64,000 bases of DNA from Algibacter pectinivorans (GCF_900112595.1 NZ_FOMI01000001.1:186001-250000); one strand, 5' to 3'; numbered from the stretch's first letter, positions 51,424-60,475 are shown. Notes: generated by a model from the sequence alone, not told the origin. A program made the numbers and translations.

Positions 51424-52731
51424 ATGGAAGAACATATTGTTATAATAGGAAATGGAATTTCTGGAGTTACTGCTGCCAGACACATTAGAAAACTATCGGA
51501 CAAACGAATTACTATAATATCTGCAGAAACCGAATATTTCTTTTCTAGAACCGCATTAATGTACATTTATATGGGGCATATGAAGTTTGAGCATACGCAA
51601 CCTTATGAGAATTGGTTTTGGAAAAAAAATAGAATTGAATTAAAAAAAGGTTATGTTAAAAACGTAGACACAAGTGCAAAAACGCTTCATTTTGCAGAAG
51701 GCGAACCTTTAACTTACGACAAGCTTATTATTGCTTCAGGAAGTAAGCCAAATAAATTTGGATGGCCTGGTCAAGACCTAGATGGTGTTATGGGCATGTA
51801 CCATAAACAAGATTTGGAAAACCTTGAGAAATATGCACCTAACAACAAAGTTTGTAAAAGAGCTGTAATAGTAGGTGGCGGATTAATAGGTATTGAACTT
51901 GCAGAAATGCTTAATTCTAGAAATATACCTGTAACCTTTTTAGTAAGAGAAGATAGCTTCTGGAATGGTGTTTTACCTATTGGCGAAAGCCAAATGATTA
52001 ACAGACATATTAAAAACCATCATATCGATTTACGCCTTGCAAATAATTTAAAAGAAATCAAGGCAGATAAAAACGGTAAGGTAAAATCTATCGTTATTCA
52101 AGAAACCGAAGAAGAGATTGAATGCGATGTGGTAGGTTTAACAGCTGGTGTAACGCCAAATATTAACTTTTTAAAAGAGTCTAATATAGAACTTGGTAGA
52201 GGTATAAAAGTAAATCCTTACCTAGAAACCAACATACAAGATGTTTACGCCATTGGTGATTGTGCCGAACAACATGAAGGTATAAATGGTAGAAGACCAA
52301 TTGAAGCCGTATGGTATACTGGACGAATGATGGGAGAAACATTAGCTCAAACCATTTGTGGAAACAGAATAAAATACAACCCTGGACATTGGTTTAATTC
52401 TGCTAAATTTCTAGATATTGAATACCAAACTTATGGTTGGGTTTTTAGCGAACGTAGTTGTCCTGATTATGAAAAACACTTTCATTGGAAACACGAAGAC
52501 GATACTAAGTGTATTACCGTAGCCTACAATAAAGATACAAGAGCGTTTTTAGGCATTAACACATTTGGAATTAGAATGCGCCATGAAACCTTTAATAAAT
52601 GGTTAACAGAAAAACGAGATGTAGACTATGTTATAAACCATCTTTCTGAAGCCAACTTCGACCCTGAATTTTACAGCCATTATGAAACCGACATTATTGC
52701 AACCTACAACAAACAACTTAAAATAGCCTAA
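51424..52731 (+). CDS. NAD(P)/FAD-dependent oxidoreductase
   Basis: A 435-aa pyridine nucleotide-disulfide-type flavoprotein. The FAD GxGxxG motif is IVIIGNGISGVTAARHIR (residues about 5-22), the NAD(P) motif AVIVGGGLIGIELAEML is near residue 155, and TAGVTPNINFL with VYAIGDCAEQ is the second FAD motif. There is no redox-active CxxC near the FAD motif, so it is more like a ferredoxin/rubredoxin or nitrite reductase-type reductase than a disulfide reductase. A 90-residue C-terminal domain (WFNSAKFLDIEYQTYGWVF and onward) is distinctive. The 4Fe-4S membrane protein starts 3 bases later, its likely electron partner. Confidence 0.88.
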   Translation: MEEHIVIIGNGISGVTAARHIRKLSDKRITIISAETEYFFSRTALMYIYMGHMKFEHTQPYENWFWKKNRIELKKGYVKNVDTSAKTLHFAEGEPLTYDKLIIASGSKPNKFGWPGQDLDGVMGMYHKQDLENLEKYAPNNKVCKRAVIVGGGLIGIELAEMLNSRNIPVTFLVREDSFWNGVLPIGESQMINRHIKNHHIDLRLANNLKEIKADKNGKVKSIVIQETEEEIECDVVGLTAGVTPNINFLKESNIELGRGIKVNPYLETNIQDVYAIGDCAEQHEGINGRRPIEAVWYTGRMMGETLAQTICGNRIKYNPGHWFNSAKFLDIEYQTYGWVFSERSCPDYEKHFHWKHEDDTKCITVAYNKDTRAFLGINTFGIRMRHETFNKWLTEKRDVDYVINHLSEANFDPEFYSHYETDIIATYNKQLKIA

Positions 52732-52733
52732 CC

Positions 52734-54323
52734 ATGAGTAATAAAATAAATCACAGTATGTCTTTAGCTAAACCAGATGCGTTAGACATAACAACAAAAC
52801 AAAAAATAGCATTAGCCATAGGCTTTATAGGTCTATTTATTTTAGCTTTAGCACTTTTTAACACTAATTTCCCTAATGAAGGTCTATTTCTCACCATTTC
52901 TTTAGGTATGATTTCTTTAGGAATTATCATGTATTCTAGAGAGGCCTACTTAACCAAACTAGAAGGAATAAAAAACGATGGTGTTTGGTTTAAATCCATA
53001 TCATCAAAAGGTACTTGGGGTTGGATTTTAGGTGTTATTCTTACTACCTTTTACATTGTACTATATTTCTTCCCGCAATATTTAGGATTAGGTAAAGATG
53101 GTGCAGCTAACACTGGATTAATACAACTATTCGACCCACTAAGTAAGCTCCTAAGTGGAAGACCAGCAAGCCAATGGTTTGTTTATGGATCGCTATATAC
53201 TATTGCAATTTTAGCTTTTGGTTACAAATTTATACTTAAATACCGCCACAACCGCTACCAACAAATACGTACTGGATCTGTTATGTTTTTCCAATTAGGT
53301 TTTGCATTTCTTATACCAGAATTCATGTATGTTATGAACAACGATTTACCATATTACGACCTTAAAAGCGTATGGCCACTTAACTATTATATATTTGATG
53401 AATGGTCTGTAAACGGATTTCTTTCCAATGGTAATATTGGTTTAGCCTTAATAATATTTGGAATTCTTTCTACATTTGTAATCACACCTATATTAACGTA
53501 TAAATATGGAAAACGATGGTATTGCTCTTGGGTATGTGGATGTGGTGGATTAGCAGAAACTGCTGGTGATTCCTTTAGACAATTATCCTCTAAAAAAATG
53601 TCTGCTTGGAAACTAGAGCGCTGGTTAATACATACGGTTTTAGTATTTTCAGTGGTCATGACGGTTGCTATGGTATACACATACTTAGGCTACGACAAAA
53701 ATAATTTTTGGTTAACAAGAGGCCTATTCATAGCTTTTGTAATTGGATTTCTATCGCTTGTTTTTACCGGTGTAATGGTATTTAAAGCTAAAGAGTTAGG
53801 AAAAGATGCAAAATATGGAGCCATAGGTTTTTTTATAGTTATTGCGTTACTACTTATCATGCATTTTACAGGCACAACCGACAATGTTTTCTTTATAAAA
53901 GGAGCAACGCTTAGATCTGCTTACGGACTTTACATAGGCTCAATATTTTCTGGTGTTATTGGTACAGGTTTCTACCCAATTTTAGGTAGCCGTTCTTGGT
54001 GCCGTTTTGGATGCCCAATGGCTGCCATTTTAGGTTTCCAACAACGTTTATTCTCTAAATTTAGAATTACAACCAATGGTGGACAATGCATATCATGTGG
54101 AAACTGTTCTAATAGCTGTGAAATGGGAATTGATGTTCGCCATTATGCTCAAAAAGGAGAAAACATTGTACGCTCTAGTTGCGTTGGTTGTGGTGTTTGT
54201 TCTGCTGTTTGTCCTCGAGGCGTTTTAAAACTTGAAAACGACAGTATGGATGGAAGAATTAACCCTACAGAAATACTACTAGGAAACGATGTAGATTTAA
54301 TGGATTTGGTAAACAAAAAATAA
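52734..54323 (+). CDS. Membrane-bound 4Fe-4S ferredoxin-type protein (NapH/CcoG-like)
   Basis: A 529-aa polytopic iron-sulfur protein with about eight or nine membrane segments. Residues about 265-280 have CSWVCGCGG and about 420-428 CRFGCPM, the paired Cys motifs of NapH-type proteins. The C-terminal cytoplasmic part has two [4Fe-4S] motifs, CISCGNCSNSCEMG and CVGCGVCSAVCPRG. It is longer than NapH because of extra helices at the N-terminus. It follows the FAD oxidoreductase after 2 bases. The pair would move electrons between NAD(P)H and a membrane or periplasmic acceptor; the acceptor is unknown. Confidence 0.88.
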   Translation: MSNKINHSMSLAKPDALDITTKQKIALAIGFIGLFILALALFNTNFPNEGLFLTISLGMISLGIIMYSREAYLTKLEGIKNDGVWFKSISSKGTWGWILGVILTTFYIVLYFFPQYLGLGKDGAANTGLIQLFDPLSKLLSGRPASQWFVYGSLYTIAILAFGYKFILKYRHNRYQQIRTGSVMFFQLGFAFLIPEFMYVMNNDLPYYDLKSVWPLNYYIFDEWSVNGFLSNGNIGLALIIFGILSTFVITPILTYKYGKRWYCSWVCGCGGLAETAGDSFRQLSSKKMSAWKLERWLIHTVLVFSVVMTVAMVYTYLGYDKNNFWLTRGLFIAFVIGFLSLVFTGVMVFKAKELGKDAKYGAIGFFIVIALLLIMHFTGTTDNVFFIKGATLRSAYGLYIGSIFSGVIGTGFYPILGSRSWCRFGCPMAAILGFQQRLFSKFRITTNGGQCISCGNCSNSCEMGIDVRHYAQKGENIVRSSCVGCGVCSAVCPRGVLKLENDSMDGRINPTEILLGNDVDLMDLVNKK

Positions 54324-54367
54324 AGCACTTCGGTGAAATACGCTACATATTATAATTAAATAAATAT

Positions 54368-54853
54368 ATGCAAGCCATGAAGAAGTTAATTTTAGCACTA
54401 CTAATATTAATTAGTTGTAACGCTTTCGCTGAAAAAAAATACCAACGCAATTATTATGATGACGGTGCAATAAAATCAGAAGGCTGGATAGAAAACAATA
54501 AAAAAACAGCCTTCTGGAAATTTTATTTCGAAAACGGTGCTATACAAAAAGAAGGACACTTTTTACAAAACAAAGAAGTTAAATACTGGAAGTTTTACAC
54601 CAAACATGGTACAATTGAAAAAGAAGGACACTTTAAAAATGGTAAAAAAAACAGTTGGTGGTTGTTTTATGACGCACAAGAAAAAATACAACATAAGTGC
54701 CAATTACAAGACAATCAAAAAAATGGATTTTGCCTTATGTACAAAAACGAGAAACTAATTTCGGCTGCAAAATATAAAGCAGGACAAAAAATAAAAGAAT
54801 GGACTACCTTTGCTTCTTTTAAAAAAGACAATAACCTTAGCGATCTTAAATGA
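54368..54853 (+). CDS. YwqK/MORN-like repeat protein, exported
   Basis: A 161-aa protein with a signal peptide (ending near AFAEKK; LILISCNAFAE could also be a lipobox) and four to five tandem repeats of about 23 residues: YYDDGAIKSEGWIENNKKTAFWKFY, then the FENGAIQKEGHF and TKHGTIEKEGHF units. This is the MORN-like pattern often annotated as a YwqK-family antitoxin, a name with little functional weight. The gene sits between redox genes and glycosyltransferase genes and overlaps the following gene by 4 bases (ATGA), so it is part of the operon. Start is the first or third codon. Confidence 0.82.
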   Translation: MQAMKKLILALLILISCNAFAEKKYQRNYYDDGAIKSEGWIENNKKTAFWKFYFENGAIQKEGHFLQNKEVKYWKFYTKHGTIEKEGHFKNGKKNSWWLFYDAQEKIQHKCQLQDNQKNGFCLMYKNEKLISAAKYKAGQKIKEWTTFASFKKDNNLSDLK

Positions 54854-55539
54854 CACATATAAAAGTGATAATTCCTGCTTACAACGAAGCAGACTCTATA
54901 GCACACGTAATTAAAGATGTCCCTAAAACAGTAAATGAAATTATTGTAGTAAGTAATAACTCTACTGATAATACCGAAACTAATGCAAAAAAAACAGGTG
55001 CTACTGTTTTATCAGAACCCAATAGAGGGTATGGTTATGCCTGCTTAAAAGGCATGCAGTATATTGCCAATCAAGAACAAAAACCAGATATAGTAGTTTT
55101 TTTAGATGGCGATTATAGCGACTACCCAGAAGAACTTACAAAAATAGTAGCTCCAATAATAAACAACAATATCGATTTTGTAATTGGTGCCCGAACAAAA
55201 CAACTTAGAGAAAAAGGGTCCATGACAGGACCACAGATATTTGGCAATTGGCTAGCAACCAACCTAATGAAACTTTTTTTTGGTGCCAAATTTTCCGATT
55301 TAGGCCCCTTTAGAGCAATAAAATACAGTAAGTTACTCGCACTAAAAATGGAAGATAAAACCTACGGTTGGACCGTAGAAATGCAACTGAAAGCACTAAA
55401 ACAAAAACTCACATATACAGAAATACCAGTAAACTATCGTAACAGAATAGGTGTCTCAAAAGTTTCAGGTACGGTAAAAGGTGCTATATTTGCAGGCATA
55501 AAAATCTTAGGTTGGATTTTTAAATACAGTTTTAAATAA
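54850..55539 (+). CDS. Family 2 glycosyltransferase (dolichol-phosphate mannose synthase-like)
   Basis: A 229-aa soluble GT2 enzyme of the polyprenyl-phosphate sugar transferase type. IKVIIPAYNEADSIAHVI opens the domain, VVSNNSTDNTETN and VVFLDGDYSDYPEEL (DxD) follow, and FSDLGPFRAIKYSKLL and VNYRNRIGVSKVSGT complete the acceptor region. No transmembrane domain. It could charge a lipid carrier with a sugar that the GT-C enzyme at 57411 later uses. Its start overlaps the previous stop (ATGA) and its stop overlaps the next start (TAATG). Confidence 0.9.
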   Translation: MTHIKVIIPAYNEADSIAHVIKDVPKTVNEIIVVSNNSTDNTETNAKKTGATVLSEPNRGYGYACLKGMQYIANQEQKPDIVVFLDGDYSDYPEELTKIVAPIINNNIDFVIGARTKQLREKGSMTGPQIFGNWLATNLMKLFFGAKFSDLGPFRAIKYSKLLALKMEDKTYGWTVEMQLKALKQKLTYTEIPVNYRNRIGVSKVSGTVKGAIFAGIKILGWIFKYSFK

Positions 55540-57029
55540 TGATATTAGAAACCACTATAATAATTTTATACAGTATTTCGCTTTTGCTCATTTTTATGTA
55601 TGCACTAGCACAACTAAATTTACTTTTTAACTACCTATCATCAAAGAAAACCAAAGACAATTCTCCAAAATTCAATTTATCCAATCCAACCGAAATACCA
55701 TATATAACCATACAACTTCCAGTATATAACGAAATGTATGTTATGGAACGTCTGCTAGATAATATTGCAAAAATAGACTACCCAAAAAACAAATTAGAAA
55801 TTCAAGTTTTAGACGACTCTACAGACGAAACGGTAGAATCTACTCTAAAACAAATTCAAAAACTTCAAGCCCAAGGCTTAGATATAATACAAATAACAAG
55901 AACAGACCGTAAAGGTTTTAAAGCAGGAGCCTTAAAAGAAGGTTTAAAAATCGCAAAAGGCGAAATTATTGCCATTTTCGATTCCGATTTTTTACCCGAA
56001 GCAGACTGGTTAAAACGTACCGTACCTTATTTTAAAGACGAAGCCGTTGGTGTTGTGCAAACCCGTTGGGGCCATATAAACCGCAACTACTCCATACTAA
56101 CTAAAATTCAAGCCTTTGCGCTCGATGCCCACTTTACCCTAGAGCAAGTTGGCCGAAACAGTAAAGGGCATTTTATAAATTTTAATGGTACCGCAGGACT
56201 TTGGCGAAAAGCCTGTATTATCGATGCCGGAAATTGGGAAGGCGATACGCTAACCGAAGATTTAGACCTTAGTTACCGCGCACAACTTAAAAACTGGAAA
56301 TTCAAGTATTTAGAAAACGTAGAAACACCTGCCGAACTTCCAATAGTAATTAGCGCAGCGCGTTCACAACAATTCAGATGGAATAAAGGCGGTGCAGAAA
56401 ATTTCCAGAAAATGCTTGGTCGTGTTGTAAAAAGCAAAAACATTTCAGCTAAAACCAAAGTACACGGTTTGCTGCATTTATTAAACAGCACCATGTTTTT
56501 AAACGTACTTATAGTTGGTGTTTTAAGCATCCCAATGCTTTATATAAAAAACGAATATGCCCATTTACGCCCGTATTTTTACGTTATGAGTTTCTTTGTA
56601 ATGAGCACCATAATCTTTTTTGTATGTTACTGGTTTATGTACAAAAACATATATGGCGGCGGCTTTAAAAATTTTATCCGCTACATAGGTATGTTTTTTG
56701 TGTTTTTCTCAATAGCTATGGGCTTTTCGTTACATAACTCCATTGCTGTTTTAGAAGGGCATATTGGTAAAAAATCAGAATTTGTGCGTACACCAAAATT
56801 CAATATAAGTAAGTACAAAGACAACTGGAAAAACAACAAATACATAAAACCTAACATATCTGTAAACGTTATTTTCGAAGGGCTACTTATGTGTTATTTT
56901 GGTTTTGGTATGTATAGCGCCTTTATAGTTGGCAACCAAGGCGGCGATTTTGGACTCTTCCCATTTCACTTTATGCTATGTGTAGGCTTTGGCTATGTAT
57001 TTTTTAAATCGTTAGCATCCAAAGTTTAG
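55539..57029 (+). CDS. Cellulose synthase-like family 2 glycosyltransferase
   Basis: A 496-aa membrane GT2 of the processive/ceramide glucosyltransferase-like type. A first membrane segment is at residues 5-30; the GT-A domain has TIQLPVYNEMYVMERLLD, VLDDSTDETV, AIFDSDFLP (DxD), TLTEDLDLSYRA and QQFRWNKGGAEN (the QxxRW motif). Three or more membrane segments follow at about 325-415 and 440-490. The QxxRW and TEDLDLSYR motifs place it with synthases for surface or lipid-linked glycans. It overlaps the previous stop by one base. Confidence 0.9.
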   Translation: MILETTIIILYSISLLLIFMYALAQLNLLFNYLSSKKTKDNSPKFNLSNPTEIPYITIQLPVYNEMYVMERLLDNIAKIDYPKNKLEIQVLDDSTDETVESTLKQIQKLQAQGLDIIQITRTDRKGFKAGALKEGLKIAKGEIIAIFDSDFLPEADWLKRTVPYFKDEAVGVVQTRWGHINRNYSILTKIQAFALDAHFTLEQVGRNSKGHFINFNGTAGLWRKACIIDAGNWEGDTLTEDLDLSYRAQLKNWKFKYLENVETPAELPIVISAARSQQFRWNKGGAENFQKMLGRVVKSKNISAKTKVHGLLHLLNSTMFLNVLIVGVLSIPMLYIKNEYAHLRPYFYVMSFFVMSTIIFFVCYWFMYKNIYGGGFKNFIRYIGMFFVFFSIAMGFSLHNSIAVLEGHIGKKSEFVRTPKFNISKYKDNWKNNKYIKPNISVNVIFEGLLMCYFGFGMYSAFIVGNQGGDFGLFPFHFMLCVGFGYVFFKSLASKV

Positions 57030-57041
57030 CGTATACTTTTC

Positions 57042-57061
57042 ATTCCCTTGTAAAAGGGAAT
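57042..57061. repeat. Small perfect hairpin downstream of the GT2 gene
   Basis: ATTCCCTT, 4 bases, AAGGGAAT: an 8-bp stem 13 bases after the glycosyltransferase stop codon. There is no U-tract, so it is more likely an RNA-processing or stability element than a terminator. Confidence 0.4.
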
Positions 57062-57083
57062 CTCATAATCCTGATTGTATTTT

Positions 57084-57200
57084 TGGGCGTCACCACAAGG
57101 GTCGGGCTTGGAGCCTGTCTTGAGCGAGGTCGAAAGGTTACAAGTCCTCGCACCTCCTACGTCGGGCTGTGGGCTATCCACTTCAATCCCTAACGCGGGC
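57084..57200 (+). repeat. Structured intergenic repeat, copy 3
   Basis: Left end TGGGCGTCACCACAAGGGTCGGG and right end CACTTCAATCCCTAACGC match the other two copies. The outer stem has one mismatch (GCGTCA at 57087 against TAACGC at 57191-57196). The middle is longer and carries two hairpins, GCGAGG...CCTCGC and GTGG-gctat-CCAC, plus TTGAGCGAGGTCGAAAGG, which resembles a sequence often repeated in Bacteroidota intergenic DNA. The rest of the 57030-57410 gap has no gene that I can support. Confidence 0.8.
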
Positions 57201-57410
57201 CTATTTACTCGCTCTATTTTTTAATTAAAACAGGAAGGGTTTTGGAAAGGTTCGTTTAATATTCTCCAAATATGAAATCGTTTTAGTCCTGAAACAAGTC
57301 CAGCACAGGTGTTTTATATTTCACGTTACACGAAGGTAGCAGATGTTTTTACAATATCAAGTAAGCTTTTTTCACAAAATCCTACAAACAAATAGTATTA
57401 TATTTGGTCC

Positions 57411-58874
57411 ATGATTTTAAACCCATCGTTTATTAAAATAAACAAAATGCCATTACTCTTGGCTATTTCTAGCCTATTATTTTATTGGGCGTTTGCATAT
57501 AATATAGTGAGAACAGATTATATAAAACTTGTCACGCTCTACATAGCCGTGTTTATTTTATTCTATAATATTATTAAACAGTTAAAACACAACACCAAAG
57601 CGCTAACCTATTTAGCCTTTGGGTTTCGGGCTATTTTTATTCTTGCCATACCCAATTTATCGCAAGATTTTTACCGTTTTATTTGGGATGGCCGCACGAT
57701 TTTAGAAGGTATAAACCCCTACTTACACACCGTAGAATCTTTTATTAACGCAGGTAAATACCCTGTTGCGCAAGCTTTAGAACTTCGTGCAGGTATGGGC
57801 AGTTTAAACGCCAGCCATTTTACCAACTACCCGCCAATAAACCAACTTTGTTTTACTATTGCTGCCTTGTTTGCTAGTAAAAGTATTTTAGGATCGGTTA
57901 TCGTTATGCGCTTGCTTATTATTGCTGCCGATTTTGGAACACTTCACTACGGCTCTAAACTTTTAGAAAAACTTAAACTTCCGGTGCACCACATATTTTG
58001 GTATATATTAAACCCGTTTATTATAATAGAACTAACAGGCAATTTGCATTTTGAGGGTGTTATGGTGTTCTTTCTAGTTTGGAGCATATATTTACTTTAC
58101 TCGAACAAATGGGTGCTTGCAGCGGTTGTTTTTGCGCTTTCTGTGGCAACTAAACTTATTCCGCTAATGTTCTTGCCCTTATTTTATCAGTGGTTTGTTT
58201 TTGGCAATTGGAATATCATAAAAAAAACATCCCAAAAAGCACCTCAAGAGGACAGTAAAAACAAGTTAGATTTGTTGCCAACTCCTCGTTATAATTACTG
58301 GAAAGGCATTACAAAACTAATAGCTTTTTACGCCTTAGTTATACTAACTACAGTCCTACTTTTTGCACCTTTTTATTCTTCAGAATTTATAAATAATTAC
58401 AGTAAAACGGTTGCTTTGTGGTTTGGTAATTTCGAGTTTAATGCGAGTTTATATTATATAGCTAGAGAAATTGGTTATTTATTTAGAGGCTATAATGAAA
58501 TTGCAATTATTGGCAAAGCGGCCTCTATACTTGTGGTTTGTTTTGTTATAACCTTAAGTTTTTTAAGAAAAAACAAAACCATGACACAGTTAATCACAGC
58601 TATGTTAATGGTACTTTCGTTTTACTATTTTACAGCCACTACAGTGCACCCTTGGTATATTGCTATGCTTTTAATTTTATCGGTATTTACCAAGTATAAA
58701 TTTCCGTTGGTATGGAGTTTTGTTATTATTTTAAGCTATTTGGCTTATGTAAATGTAAACTCTATGGATAAATCTGAAAACCTATGGGTAATTGGCTTAG
58801 AATATCTCGTGGTTTACGGCGTATTTATTTGGGAAGTCTTTATAAAAAAGGCTCCCAGATTTCTGGAAGCCTAA
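57411..58874 (+). CDS. GT-C-type mannosyltransferase, membrane protein
   Basis: A 487-aa polytopic membrane protein with about 11 hydrophobic segments, similar to the GT87/polyprenol-phosphate mannosyltransferase group. LSQDFYRFIWDGRTILEGINPYLH has the DFxR-type catalytic Asp motif at about residues 82-90, followed by FTNYPPINQLCF and GNLHFEGVMVFFLVWS, and TKLIPLMFLPL. An insert of about 30 residues rich in Lys and Gln lies near residue 275. A TATATTTG box at 57399-57406 is only 5 bases from the ATG at 57411, so the second Met (57447) may be the real start if the box is a promoter. Confidence 0.85.
   Translation: MILNPSFIKINKMPLLLAISSLLFYWAFAYNIVRTDYIKLVTLYIAVFILFYNIIKQLKHNTKALTYLAFGFRAIFILAIPNLSQDFYRFIWDGRTILEGINPYLHTVESFINAGKYPVAQALELRAGMGSLNASHFTNYPPINQLCFTIAALFASKSILGSVIVMRLLIIAADFGTLHYGSKLLEKLKLPVHHIFWYILNPFIIIELTGNLHFEGVMVFFLVWSIYLLYSNKWVLAAVVFALSVATKLIPLMFLPLFYQWFVFGNWNIIKKTSQKAPQEDSKNKLDLLPTPRYNYWKGITKLIAFYALVILTTVLLFAPFYSSEFINNYSKTVALWFGNFEFNASLYYIAREIGYLFRGYNEIAIIGKAASILVVCFVITLSFLRKNKTMTQLITAMLMVLSFYYFTATTVHPWYIAMLLILSVFTKYKFPLVWSFVIILSYLAYVNVNSMDKSENLWVIGLEYLVVYGVFIWEVFIKKAPRFLEA
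58844..58871 (-). terminator. Terminator of the 58917-59297 gene
   Basis: GGCTCCCAG (58850-58858) and CTGGAAGCC (58863-58871), with one mismatch, then AAAAAA at 58844-58849, which is a U-tract on the minus strand. The stem overlaps the end of the convergent mannosyltransferase gene. Confidence 0.7.
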
Positions 58875-58916
58875 ATTATTTAATGGCGCTAAACACCATT
58901 TAAAACATAAACAAAT

Positions 58917-59297
58917 CTATAGCTTTTCTAACTTTGTAATGGTATTGGTTTCATCTTGATCGTCCATTCCATCTTCATCTTTTGTAAACGTAATAACACG
59001 ATTAAAGGTGATTTTAAACTTTGTACCAATTAACTTTTCGTCTGCTAAATTAAAGACTTCTAAAACCTTATCATCTACTTTTTGAAAGGTTAATGTTTTT
59101 TCTTCGCCATCTTTATCTTTAGTAATAAAGTTATAGCCATAATCTTCTTTCCCATCGAAGGTAGCATACACAAGTAAACCATCTTGATATGCAACACTTA
59201 CCAAATTGGCATGTAAATAGGCCTCACTTTTAAAGCTAGACAGCGATAAAAAAACCAATAACAAACCACTAAACACGATTAACTTTTTTGTTTTCAT
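58917..59297 (-). CDS. Small exported protein, paralogue of the 60243 gene product
   Basis: A 126-aa protein with a signal peptide (residues 1-24, LVFLSLSSFKSEA). The mature part, YGYNFITKDKDGEEKTLTFQKV and VLEVFNLADEKLIGTKFKITF, aligns by eye with most of the 73-aa protein at 60243 (YYNFWFENGEE, VLKQYDLQNDESLIDKDFRITF). The C-terminus is rich in Asp/Glu. No known family recognised. It is a separate transcript with a terminator at 58844. Confidence 0.78.
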   Translation of the reverse strand: MKTKKLIVFSGLLLVFLSLSSFKSEAYLHANLVSVAYQDGLLVYATFDGKEDYGYNFITKDKDGEEKTLTFQKVDDKVLEVFNLADEKLIGTKFKITFNRVITFTKDEDGMDDQDETNTITKLEKL

Positions 59298-59434
59298 CTT
59301 TTTTATAATTTAAAATTTAACTTAACATTTGTTTCTGGAACTGGCACAAATAAAGCGTAAACACCTTAACACAACCCACCCCAGAAACCACTGACTTGCA
59401 GTACTTTAATATACGATTTATTCTTATAACTAGA

Positions 59435-60220
59435 TTAAAATAAACCGGACAATTTTGCTATAAATAAATCTATAACCTCAATAACAATTAGGATAATAAT
59501 AATCCACTCTAAGCGACTACTTTCCTTATGATCCATAATATCTTTAAAGAGCTCTAGATTCTCTTTAATAATCTCTATACGGTCGTGAATTAGGCGGTAT
59601 CTATCCTGTAAATCGAAGGTGCGTTTTAAATCTTGATTAAGCTTGTTAAGCTGCTCGTTTTCCCAGGTTATTTCGGGCGAATCGAAAATATACAGGTTCT
59701 CTAAAATTTTATTTTTTATGTTGAGAATCTTACCTATAAAACGCTTTAACTTATTACCAGAAATATCCAGTTTCCCGTTTTCTTCAAGAAATAAGGTGTG
59801 CTTATTGGTTTCAATAAGTAATTCTTCCGTAATTTCAGAAAAACGATCTAAGGCTACAGATTGTGAAATGTTTAATAATACCAAACGAATCATTTCTTCA
59901 TCAATACTTGGTAATATAACACTATCAAATTGGACTTGCTGTGTATTGGGTTGAATAAGAATCTCAACCGAATCTGATAACTTTTCAGTAAAATAATTAG
60001 TGCAAAAAGGTTTTATTTCTTGTAATACGCCAGCAATTTCAACATCGGTCATGTTGAAAAAACTAACCATACCATACTGAAAAATGTAAACAAATTGATT
60101 TTCCGAACTTTTATAATAAAGTTCGTCGCTATCTTGAAACACTAATTGCCACGGCAACTGGTGTTTACTAGTTTTTATATTGATAGCACTAGCTACTTGG
60201 TAAGCAACTACGGTATACAT
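59435..60220 (-). CDS. RMD1/YagE (DUF155) family protein
   Basis: A 261-aa protein of the DUF155 family that includes yeast RMD1 and human RMND1, a mitochondrial translation factor. QFVYIFQYGMVSFFNMTDVEI is the conserved DUF155 core, a long helical segment with heptads runs from about residue 175 to 235 (NQDLKRTFDLQDRYRLIHDRIEIIKENLELF), and a single C-terminal membrane helix follows (LEWIIIILIVIEVIDLFIA). The bacterial role is unknown; the family is membrane-anchored and could form ring-like assemblies. It lies between two small genes that encode the paralogous proteins at 58917 and 60243. Confidence 0.86.
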   Translation of the reverse strand: MYTVVAYQVASAINIKTSKHQLPWQLVFQDSDELYYKSSENQFVYIFQYGMVSFFNMTDVEIAGVLQEIKPFCTNYFTEKLSDSVEILIQPNTQQVQFDSVILPSIDEEMIRLVLLNISQSVALDRFSEITEELLIETNKHTLFLEENGKLDISGNKLKRFIGKILNIKNKILENLYIFDSPEITWENEQLNKLNQDLKRTFDLQDRYRLIHDRIEIIKENLELFKDIMDHKESSRLEWIIIILIVIEVIDLFIAKLSGLF

Positions 60221-60242
60221 TGTATGCTATAAACTATGTGTA

Positions 60243-60464
60243 TTAAATGGGTTTTAAACTTTGAACTACGTAAATAGGATTATCGTCATCACCTGCTTCT
60301 ATAAAGGTAATTCTAAAATCCTTATCAATTAAAGATTCGTCATTTTGTAAATCATATTGCTTTAAAACGCGAGGGTGCACCTCTTCGAAGGCTAGCTCCT
60401 CACCGTTTTCAAACCAAAAATTGTAATAACCGTTTTTGTAAGATTTAAAAGCGGCAGTTCTCAT
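60243..60464 (-). CDS. Small acidic cytosolic protein, unknown
   Basis: A 73-aa protein with no signal peptide, MRTAAFKSYKNGYYNFWFENGEE at the N-terminus and FRITFIEAGDDDNPIYVV near the C-terminus. It is related to residues about 50-126 of the exported 58917 protein. It lies 22 bases upstream of the RMD1-like gene and 11 bases downstream of the 60476 gene, so it is probably co-transcribed with both. No known family recognised. Confidence 0.7.
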   Translation of the reverse strand: MRTAAFKSYKNGYYNFWFENGEELAFEEVHPRVLKQYDLQNDESLIDKDFRITFIEAGDDDNPIYVVQSLKPI

Positions 60465-60475
60465 AATAATTATAT

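Noticed and set aside
54368-54853. Toxin-antitoxin module at the YwqK-type gene
   Set aside because: The antitoxin label belongs to the family name only; no toxin gene is adjacent and the protein is exported.
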